Of a DNA stretch of 64,000 bases, positions 59,101 through 64,000 are shown in pieces. A program made the translations under genes and the position numbers. Where the stretch lies: contig JALNYZ010000001.1 in the NCBI GenBank assembly GCA_023229575.1, positions 509,810 to 573,809 on the forward strand. The letters run 5' to 3'. The notes below the pieces were generated by a model. The model worked only from the letters and a program-made list of their open reading frames with translations. It had not been told where the DNA came from and made no database searches. The number at the start of each line of letters is the position of its first letter. Position 1 is the first letter of the stretch. The stretch is from Prolixibacteraceae bacterium (GTDB lineage Bacteria; Bacteroidota; Bacteroidia; Bacteroidales; Prolixibacteraceae).

Positions 59101-60168
59101 CCCGATAAAAAAGTATCCATCTGCATAGCCTCCCCAACCCCAGTTAAAATGAAAGTCATCAGCGTTTCGATAACCGTCACACACAAAAGCATGTCCGCCG
59201 CTCCACCCCTCACCACGATACCAAATTGGTCGATTAGAATTTAGCTCAAATTTCAACAGGTTCTCCCACTCTTGAGATGAATAATTACTCCTGTACACGT
59301 ACTCTGCGCTTGCTGAATATTTGAAATAATTAACTAAAGTAGTACCAGAATAACTTGCACTTGAACCGTCTGTACCATACTTCATATCAACTGAAACTCC
59401 ACAATGATACATTAAAGTAGCAACAGCACTATTTTCATTCGTGACATTATTAGGCATTTGACTCCACTGATAGGTAGTTGAACCAAAATCTGCTGAAAGA
59501 GTACCATAAGTAGAATGCGAATACGAATGTGAACCTGTCCCTGTTGTAGGGTAGTTCCAATACTTCATTATCTGAGCCATCGATGTAGCAACACAGCCAG
59601 TCCAAACATGGCCACATTTCCCATTTATATCACTAGGACACAAGCTATTATAATAACACCCTTGATCCCATGTGGTTTGTAAAAGGGGCTCAACTAATGT
59701 TGTTTCCAGGCTGGAATTGGAATTTGATGAACTTAGTTTGTCCCACTCTTGAGTCGTTTTATCATCAATAGGCAGATTATTTTTTTTTATATGAGCTATT
59801 TCCTGCTTCCTTTGCTCCATCCAATCAATAAAAGCCGGTGGTTGATTACTTTCACTAAATTTCCCATCTAAGGAATAACCTAGAATTGGCCAAACCCGCT
59901 TGTCGGCAGATACAATAATAAAACCTTTGTTAATTGTATCATTTAGCACATAATATAAGGTATCCTGATTAATTACAGCAGTTGAAACAGAAGAAAACTG
60001 AATATCATTCTGTTTAATACTGGCTAACTTCAAATTACTTGTACGAACCCTCAAAAGATGGTTCTTGCCGATTTCCTTTGCTTTATTAATATTGATGGGT
60101 TGAGCATATAAAATGCTACTTGACAAAATGCATAAAACTGTATATAAAGTTGACAGTGTAATTTTCAT
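56152..60168 (-). CDS. Secreted C10 (streptopain-like) cysteine protease with Ig/PKD repeats and T9SS sorting domain
   Basis: A 1338-residue exoprotein. Signal peptide (MKITLSTLYTVLCILSSSILYAQ), Spi-like inhibitory prodomain (about 25-150), C10 protease domain (about 158-380) with Cys192 in WTGCVATSMAQIMKYW and His326 in SGGHAFVCDGY plus FNWGWGG. Several Ig-like and fibronectin-like domains, one PKD domain (TPMIVNFIDGSEGNITAWAW) and three tandem 86-residue repeats (VCQGQNAVTYTVP to GHNACGDG) follow. The end (ISMYPNPTTGLVKI, then about 60 residues) is a type A T9SS sorting signal. It resembles PrtT/interpain of oral Bacteroidota. A diverged copy of the repeat lies nearer the protease domain (about 385-470). 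Confidence 0.92.
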   Translation of the reverse strand: MKITLSTLYTVLCILSSSILYAQPININKAKEIGKNHLLRVRTSNLKLASIKQNDIQFSSVSTAVINQDTLYYVLNDTINKGFIIVSADKRVWPILGYSLDGKFSESNQPPAFIDWMEQRKQEIAHIKKNNLPIDDKTTQEWDKLSSSNSNSSLETTLVEPLLQTTWDQGCYYNSLCPSDINGKCGHVWTGCVATSMAQIMKYWNYPTTGTGSHSYSHSTYGTLSADFGSTTYQWSQMPNNVTNENSAVATLMYHCGVSVDMKYGTDGSSASYSGTTLVNYFKYSASAEYVYRSNYSSQEWENLLKFELNSNRPIWYRGEGWSGGHAFVCDGYRNADDFHFNWGWGGYADGYFFIGNLNPSDKYYNDNQGAVIKIFPSSTPNAVGPISGNTVVCQGQNSVNYSVVAISNAASYVWTLPNGATGTSTTNSINVDFGNTAQSGIIKIRGQNASGNGPESSLTITVNPAPGAPGTITGNQMVCPGISELYSVPPVSGAISYTWVLPSGWTGSSTSTSITVIPGSSSGTISVKANNSSCSGSASLLSVTNGVPNSPTSATASQTTIIAGQSTILQVVGGNLNSAPNWAWYTGRCGGTLVGNGTTLSVSPLSTTTYYVQATGCGISTTCRSITINVCTAPTAPKTSSASIGSPANGSNHYLNFSVENVSDADGYSWDYSWDGINWQINWYQNYYTSLYWNLGDQPNIPVYFRVRAYKCSPKQYSNYTYTLPQPIYTACDFPSTPAISGITSNSLNITLNSELPVANPSITTYSIYCSTSSQYVQANGTLGSTEVFQTKSAWGTKTITGLSSSKQYCFYAKARNNNGDIRFNSLNSGCGTTINGPPTASFSATPASGCTPMIVNFIDGSEGNITAWAWDIDNNGTVDYTTQNPSHTYTTAGTYTVKLTVTNSFGSDSKVFQNLLTVNPLPVSAGVISGTSAVCQGQNAVIYTVPTVANSTSYVWTLPTGATGISTTNSITVNYGTSAVSGNIAVKGHNACGDGVSSTLAITINPLPANAGSISGTSMVCQGQNAVTYTVPAIANASAYMWTLPAGATGTSTTNSINVNYETSAISGNITVKGHNTCGDGAVSSLAVTVNALPSGAGTIIGTSSVCQGQNAVTYTVPIIANAISCLWSLPSGASGSSTTNSIIVNYGVSAVSGNIKVKGHNACGDGVESALVVNVYPVPVAPVISINSGILQSNSSSGNQWVLDNIIIQNAVNYQYTPSQAGNYYVIVTLNGCASPASNAIAYIPTGIEEVVENKGISMYPNPTTGLVKIVISDKMDSNYSVDVYNSNGSLLRELKKDRSVSDFDVDLSQYPAGIYIISIKSTGIFYKNKVAKRN
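56640..57415 (-). repeat. Three tandem 258-bp coding repeats in the C10 protease gene
   Basis: Three copies of an 86-codon unit in frame, marked by the sequence TGTCCCTGACAAAC at intervals of about 258 bp (near 56836, 57095 and 57350). High DNA identity implies recent duplication. A fourth, diverged copy is near 58780-59010. Confidence 0.85.
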
Positions 60169-60272
60169 AATAAGTTCTTTTATAGGTTGGTTAGTCCAGT
60201 TAAAAACGGTCTATTTAATTTAATTCAATATTTTTTGTTTGTCTTCTGGATTTATAAATAGCAAAAACATAA

Positions 60273-60761
60273 CTACTTCAACCTGTTAAAGTCAGTCAAA
60301 TGTTTGCTTCTGATGATCTTGTTAATTTCCTTTTCGAGATTAGTATAATGATTCCGAAGTCCTAAATCATATAATTCAGTCAATGGGTCTGTATCAATCA
60401 ACAGTTTTTGCAAATCATCCATTGAAGGGGATGTGGACAACTTTGAATATTCAAGGTAACTTATGTTCAAGAATCCGACATATACACTTATTCCTCTGTT
60501 ATCAAGCAAGTAGCCCTTATCTAATTTTGAAGGTAAACGAAGATTATTGCCTATTTTTAGATCATTTGGATGTGGATATGACACAATTCTTTGTTTATCA
60601 GCACTCAACAATACCGGAACATGATAGAAATAATCCTTTTTTGTTTTATAAACGAATACATGTGGCCCTGAAACAACAGGTTGATTCCTCGATAAATTTT
60701 TTAACGGATTACAGTCAGAAAATGAAAATACAATCAGCACCAAGAATAGATTAAATCTCAT
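60273..60761 (-). CDS. Uncharacterised lipoprotein
   Basis: A 162-residue protein with a lipoprotein-like start (MRFNLFLVLIVFSFSDC, Cys17). The rest has short beta-strands (HVFVYKTKKDYFYHVPVLLS, LDNRGISVYVGFLNISYLEY) and a helical C-terminus. I do not recognise a family. It is preceded on the minus strand by leader repeat L1 (60811-60892), 49 bp before the ATG, and lies upstream of the C10 protease gene. Confidence 0.6.
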   Translation of the reverse strand: MRFNLFLVLIVFSFSDCNPLKNLSRNQPVVSGPHVFVYKTKKDYFYHVPVLLSADKQRIVSYPHPNDLKIGNNLRLPSKLDKGYLLDNRGISVYVGFLNISYLEYSKLSTSPSMDDLQKLLIDTDPLTELYDLGLRNHYTNLEKEINKIIRSKHLTDFNRLK

Positions 60762-60810
60762 TAAATATTGAAATTTTGAAATTTATTTAACATTGTTTTC
60801 ATTTTTAAAT

Positions 60811-60892
60811 TTCCTACTCATAAGGCTTTTCGGTATCACTCCGTTTTTAGAGTTGTTTCCAGTCTTAACTTATTTTTTTTTGTCAAATTAGG
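60811..60892 (-). repeat. Leader repeat L1
   Basis: Plus-strand reading: TTCCTACTCATAAGGCTTTT, CGGTATCACTCCGTTTTTAG, AGTTGTTTCCAGTCTTAACT, then T-run and GTCAAATTAGG. It is one of four copies in 60.8-63.6 kb, each upstream of a minus-strand gene. Confidence 0.85.
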
Positions 60893-60963
60893 TATCTAAA
60901 GTTTCAGAGAAACAGATCAAACGGAAAAGTAAAAAGAGCTCCTTTCCCATTTGATCAGTTCTT

Positions 60964-61491
60964 TTATTTATAACCATAAGCAACCCCACCAATTGTGTAT
61001 CGGGTACGCTGTTCTACTAAAGGATTAGTAATTAGAATAATATGAGCTCCTAGTTTAGCGGCATCATGCTTTAATTGAACGATTATTTTCGCTTCACATT
61101 TTTTCAATGGAGTGTAAAGACCTAAATTTGCTGTCGTTCCAGTAATGTCACCTTTTTTGACCAATCCTTCGATATCAGAGGCTTGTGTTGTTTGTTTTAC
61201 TTTTTCCCAGTCGCCTTCCCCTCGGATAACAATTTTCTCACTTAGCTTCTCTTTTCTGCCACTTGCAAATTTAATCTCTTCAATGAGGTTCTTCGACATT
61301 GAAATTGTCATGGTTTCACCTGGCCACGAAAATGTGACACTATTTTCACTCGTACTTAATACTTTCACTGCGATACGCTCTCCACTCATTTTTGTGATCG
61401 TGTCATTACTAGCTGACTGCGCATTGACATTTGTAATTGCAACCCCAAACAAAAGGGTTGAGAATAATAATTTTTGAATTCTATTTAACAT
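60964..61491 (-). CDS. Uncharacterised secreted protein
   Basis: A 175-residue protein with a signal peptide (MLNRIQKLLFSTLLFGVAITNVNAQ). The mature part starts with a small beta-domain (TITKMSGERIAVKVLSTSEN, FSWPGETMTISM) and ends in an alpha/beta segment (AKIIVQLKHDAAKLGAHIIL) like heavy-metal or YjgF-type repeats, but no family is recognised with confidence. Leader repeat L2 ends 16 bp before its start. Confidence 0.6.
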   Translation of the reverse strand: MLNRIQKLLFSTLLFGVAITNVNAQSASNDTITKMSGERIAVKVLSTSENSVTFSWPGETMTISMSKNLIEEIKFASGRKEKLSEKIVIRGEGDWEKVKQTTQASDIEGLVKKGDITGTTANLGLYTPLKKCEAKIIVQLKHDAAKLGAHIILITNPLVEQRTRYTIGGVAYGYK

Positions 61492-61507
61492 TGTTTTCTG
61501 TTTTATG

Positions 61508-61573
61508 TTTCCTACTCATTAGGCTTTTCGGTATCGCCCCGTTTTTGAAATGGTTTCTGGACTCCACTTATTT
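61508..61573 (-). repeat. Leader repeat L2
   Basis: Plus-strand reading TTTCCTACTCATTAGGCTTT, TCGGTATCGCCCCGTTTTTG, AAATGGTTTCTGGACTCCAC. The final AGTGG/CCACT-type stem is imperfect here. It lies directly upstream of the 175-residue secreted protein gene. Confidence 0.85.
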
Positions 61574-61577
61574 AATA

Positions 61578-61642
61578 TCAGCCAGCAAAGACAAAAAGTG
61601 TCTAACAGAAAAACCTACAAATTTCTTGTCTGTGCTGGCTGA
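61578..61642 (-). terminator. Hairpin after the beta-barrel gene
   Basis: TCAGCCAGCAAAGACA (61578-61593) pairs with GTCTGTGCTGGCTGA (61628-61642) with one bulge around a 34-nt loop. It follows the stop of the minus-strand beta-barrel gene by about 10 bp. The long loop makes termination only likely. Confidence 0.5.
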
Positions 61643-61652
61643 ATTATCTTAT

Positions 61653-62258
61653 CTATTTTTTGCCAAACATATAAGCTACGGATATTTGAAGAACCTTGTT
61701 TTTCGACTTATAATTAGAATCATCAATCAAATTAGAGAGCCCAAGTTCGTAATTCAGACTTGCAACAATCACACCAAATTCTAAACCAGCACCAAATCCT
61801 AAACCAAAATCCCCCCTTTTCATTCCACCTTTTTCTCCAAATTTTACATTTTCAGTTACATCACTGTACTTGGCCTTTCCGCTCAATGCATATCCTACAT
61901 AAGGACCAGCCTGCAGGAAAAATTTGGCACTCTCACTAATTGGAAATTTGTAGGCTATATTCAGCGGAACAACCAGATAATTTAAAGTTGATGTCACTCC
62001 ACTTGAACCCTCAGTCTTTGTACCTTTTATTGAAAAGATAAGTCCTGCATTAAATGAAAGATTCTCCAGCAATTTAATATCTGCAACCGGGCCTACATGA
62101 ATTCCAATTATGGATTTAGCTGAAGCAGAAGTTCCTTCTCCAGAATAAGTCATATTTGCGAAATTCAAACCACCTTTAATTCCAAAAGTTTGTGAGTAAC
62201 TTTCAGAAACCAGTGTTAACATAAACGCGAAAATCAAAAGTGTTGTAAATTTTTTCAT
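61653..62258 (-). CDS. Outer-membrane beta-barrel protein (PorT/OmpW-like)
   Basis: A 201-residue outer-membrane protein: signal peptide (MKKFTTLLIFAFMLTLVSES), then eight amphipathic strands beginning FGIKGGLNFANMTYSGEG and GIHVGPVADIKLLENLSFNA and ending with VLQISVAYMFGKK, whose terminal aromatic-containing strand is a BAM signal. This is the OMP_b-brl family common in Bacteroidota; a structural or immunity role is usual. Leader repeat L3 ends 17 bp before its ATG and at the stop codon of the gene upstream. Confidence 0.85.
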   Translation of the reverse strand: MKKFTTLLIFAFMLTLVSESYSQTFGIKGGLNFANMTYSGEGTSASAKSIIGIHVGPVADIKLLENLSFNAGLIFSIKGTKTEGSSGVTSTLNYLVVPLNIAYKFPISESAKFFLQAGPYVGYALSGKAKYSDVTENVKFGEKGGMKRGDFGLGFGAGLEFGVIVASLNYELGLSNLIDDSNYKSKNKVLQISVAYMFGKK

Positions 62259-62275
62259 AATTTTATTTTGTTAAG

Positions 62276-62336
62276 TTTCCTACTCATAAGGCTTTTCAGT
62301 AACGCCCCGTTTTTTGAGTGGTTTCTGGACTCCACT
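62276..62336 (-). repeat. Leader repeat L3
   Basis: Plus-strand reading TTTCCTACTCATAAGGCTTT, TCAGTAACGCCCCGTTTTTT, GAGTGGTTTCTGGACTCCACT with the stem AGTGG/CCACT. It fills the gap between the methyltransferase stop (62335-62337) and the beta-barrel start. Confidence 0.85.
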
Positions 62337-63399
62337 ATATTTTGTTCATTTTTAATATGGCACATAATATGTACGATTGATTACCGCACTTCTTCATATT
62401 TGGATACCCTAAGTATTTAATTTTAAAATACAGGTATCTCATTTTTTGATAAAAAATTCTAATGATTTGGACCTGATCTAATCTGATAAAAAATAGTTTC
62501 AAACGATAATTAAGTCTATTCCTGTTTTTGGGATTTATGAGCTCTCCATTTACATTATATACCGGGCGTAGGTTTGAAATATTTTTGTTAATATCGATCT
62601 TCACTGGGGTGTAATTATTTTGAGTATAATAATCAGTAAAATCAATAAATGAAACATTCATTCCCAATTTATTAGATACATATTTCATAGATTCTTCACT
62701 CAACCACCACAAATGAATTGGCGGCAAATCAGACACCCAAATTGTATTTGCTGGATAAAATGATTTATTGGGGGTAGTCAATATTATCTGACCAGCAGGT
62801 CGAAGCAATTTTGAAAGAGCTAATATAAATTGAGTTATATTATCGACATGCTCAATTACTTCCGTTAAAATCACTATATCAAATAAACCCGAATTTTCGA
62901 CTGAAAATCTGAATAAGTCACCGGCAATATAAAAATCACCAAATCGCTGTCTCGCCATTTGTACAGCCGTTTCAGAAATATCTAAGCCAACTATATTGTA
63001 ACCAGCTTGCCTAAAAGAATATGTCAGATAACCCAATCCGCTACCTATTTCGACAATCCTTGGCTCATTGTTAACTTTTGCAAATTCAGAAACCGCTGTT
63101 TGAACTGCCCAGTATGTATTTTCTTCTTCTGCGAGATAATTTAAGGGGGTTTTTACCCTCTTTACTTCTTCCATGAATTTCCAATAGCGGTGGTAACCCG
63201 GCACGGAAATACCATTTTGATAAATCAATTCATAAATTGAATTTGCATCACAACGAGGTAAGGAATAAGAAGTATTGCAATTTTGACAATAATAGATTTC
63301 AAATGTTTGAGGTTCTTGATATCCGGGAAATTTTGAACACATTAATTCAACACTGCTTTTACACAAAGGACAACACTCTATTTCTTTGACTTTTTTCAT
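62335..63399 (-). CDS. Class I SAM-dependent methyltransferase with N-terminal zinc ribbon
   Basis: A 354-residue protein. An N-terminal zinc-ribbon (CCPLCKSS and YYCQNCNTSY) is followed by a Rossmann methyltransferase (about 95-240): SAM motif I VEIGSGLGYLTYSF, post-I GLDISETAVQMAR, motif III LTEVIEHVDN, and GQIILTTPNKSFYP. This Methyltransf_11-type layout with a zinc ribbon is often seen in lipopolysaccharide or polyketide sugar methylation, but the substrate is unknown. The last ~80 residues are basic and may contact membrane or substrate. No sugar genes are visible next to it. Confidence 0.82.
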   Translation of the reverse strand: MKKVKEIECCPLCKSSVELMCSKFPGYQEPQTFEIYYCQNCNTSYSLPRCDANSIYELIYQNGISVPGYHRYWKFMEEVKRVKTPLNYLAEEENTYWAVQTAVSEFAKVNNEPRIVEIGSGLGYLTYSFRQAGYNIVGLDISETAVQMARQRFGDFYIAGDLFRFSVENSGLFDIVILTEVIEHVDNITQFILALSKLLRPAGQIILTTPNKSFYPANTIWVSDLPPIHLWWLSEESMKYVSNKLGMNVSFIDFTDYYTQNNYTPVKIDINKNISNLRPVYNVNGELINPKNRNRLNYRLKLFFIRLDQVQIIRIFYQKMRYLYFKIKYLGYPNMKKCGNQSYILCAILKMNKI

Positions 63400-63489
63400 T
63401 GTAATTCTACCGTTGGTTTCAAAGTTTTCGGAATAAAAAGAAAAGTTTAAATCATTATTATTTTTAAAATTTTATCGTAACTCCATCTT

Positions 63490-63519
63490 GGACAAATGTG
63501 ACGAAGAACCACTTTGTCC
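63490..63519 (-). other. Hairpin upstream of the methyltransferase gene
   Basis: GGACAAA (63490-63496) and TTTGTCC (63513-63519) with an inner GTG/CAC stem form about a 10-bp hairpin. It lies between leader repeat L4 and the methyltransferase start and could be part of the leader RNA. Confidence 0.5.
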
Positions 63520-63528
63520 GAAATAATC

Positions 63529-63599
63529 AGCTTTTCTGTTCCGCCCCGTTTTTAAAGTGGTTTCTGGTCTCCACTTATTTTTTTGCTTGTCAAATTAGG
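63529..63599 (-). repeat. Leader repeat L4
   Basis: Plus-strand reading AGCTTTTCTGTTCCGCCCCG, TTTTTAAAGTGGTTTCTGGTC, TCCACTTATTT and a T-run to GTCAAATTAGG. It keeps the AGTGG/CCACT stem and the T-run tail shared with L1; the CCTACTCATAAGG end is lost. Confidence 0.8.
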
Positions 63600-64000
63600 A
63601 GGTCAGTCTTTTTTCCGACCCGGTATTTGTTTTAGAACTTGCAGTCAGCATTTCGTTGGTTCATTTTATTTTTCAAATAGGCAAATAGCCTAATCTTTAA
63701 TGCAACGAACTGATAGCCCATTCCTCGCGCTTGTATCGAATTTACAATCAGCGTCTGCCGGTGATTTTAACAATTCAATTGTTTTCAAAAATCAATGACA
63801 TCTTGCCTCGTCGCCAAGTCTTACCGGTTCCTTCCAACGGTACCTAATCATTGGTTTGATTTTATTATTATGAATTGACCATCTCCCGAAAAATGGGTTG
63901 AAAAAATCTGCAACCCAGTTGTACCGGGGCTTTAAAGATGTTTATATATGAGGAAAGCTGGTTTAAAAATGTTATTTTTATTGTGCAATCAAAAGCAAAC
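63600..64000. other. Terminal stretch without a recognised gene
   Basis: No open frame of note on either strand. Sequence is AT-rich except for a mixed segment 63700-63850. A short palindromic word, ACCGGTTCC...GGTACC, occurs near 63820, but I see no firm element here. Confidence 0.5.

Noticed and set aside
60811..63599. L1-L4 as a known riboswitch (c-di-GMP, cobalamin, TPP, SAM, preQ1)
   Set aside because: The consensus words of those classes were not found in the repeat, although GAAAAGCC and GGAAA superficially recall parts of them.
1..64000. Prophage, conjugative element or complete IS
   Set aside because: No structural phage gene, relaxase, transposase or integrase could be recognised; the accessory island is marked only by repeats and toxin-antitoxin genes.

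Overview
The window looks like a chromosomal segment of a Bacteroidota bacterium, most likely order Bacteroidales/Marinilabiliales. The evidence is the family content (DUF4494, DUF4295, a T9SS sorting domain, the succinylornithine-type transcarbamylase), the recurring -33 TTTG / -7 TAnnTTTG promoters of this phylum, and start codons that often lack a Shine-Dalgarno sequence. No rRNA, CRISPR array, integrase or complete insertion sequence is visible.

Layout. (1) 1-2.2 kb: end of a PlsC-type acyltransferase and a nitronate monooxygenase. (2) 2.3-12 kb: a deoxysugar-use locus with an AraC regulator, RhaT-type symporter, UroD-fold methyltransferase-like protein, GH29 alpha-L-fucosidase, RhaM-type mutarotase, sialate O-acetylesterase and a DUF6259-like putative glycosidase. 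(3) 12.4-16.1 kb: tRNA-Pro(CGG), a secreted alpha/alpha-toroid protein, a PIN toxin-antitoxin pair and a CPBP protease. (4) 16.2-21.9 kb: housekeeping rpmB-rpmG-DUF4295-ftsY and rimO, an SGNH lipoprotein, DUF4494 and HigBA. (5) 21.9-33.9 kb: a minus-strand arginine/proline cluster in the order argR, GNAT, argG, argC, argD, proC, XRE-cupin, proB, proA, argF', argB, argE. It is preceded by tandem ARG boxes and faces carA-carB on the plus strand. (6) 38.7-44.3 kb: an ABC exporter, a Ppx/GppA phosphatase, an NtrC-like regulator without HTH and a lipid kinase. (7) 44.5-55.7 kb: an accessory island with a long noncoding, hairpin-rich transcription unit, HipBA, an orphan SNF2 helicase, AbiEi/AbiEii, a DUF4143 ATPase, HicAB, and debris of at least four further toxin-antitoxin genes. 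(8) 55.7-63.4 kb: a secreted C10 protease with a T9SS tail, small lipoproteins, an outer-membrane beta-barrel and a methyltransferase. The last four genes of this block each carry the same repeated leader.

How it works together. Region 5 with carAB supplies glutamate-to-ornithine conversion, carbamoyl phosphate and citrulline-to-argininosuccinate, plus the whole proline route; argH is not in the window. Pro90 of the transcarbamylase is the residue known to mark succinyl- rather than acetyl-ornithine enzymes. Region 2 would release, import and interconvert L-fucose or L-rhamnose from host or algal glycans.

The most unusual material is noncoding: a promoter-to-terminator unit of about 620 nt rich in GNRA hairpins (44.6-45.2 kb); four copies of a leader repeat in front of unrelated genes (60.8-63.6 kb); three directly oriented repeats bounding toxin-antitoxin blocks (47.1, 51.8 and 53.6 kb); several families of long palindromes with tandem-repeat arms between operon genes; and a terminator/anti-terminator-like leader upstream of carA.
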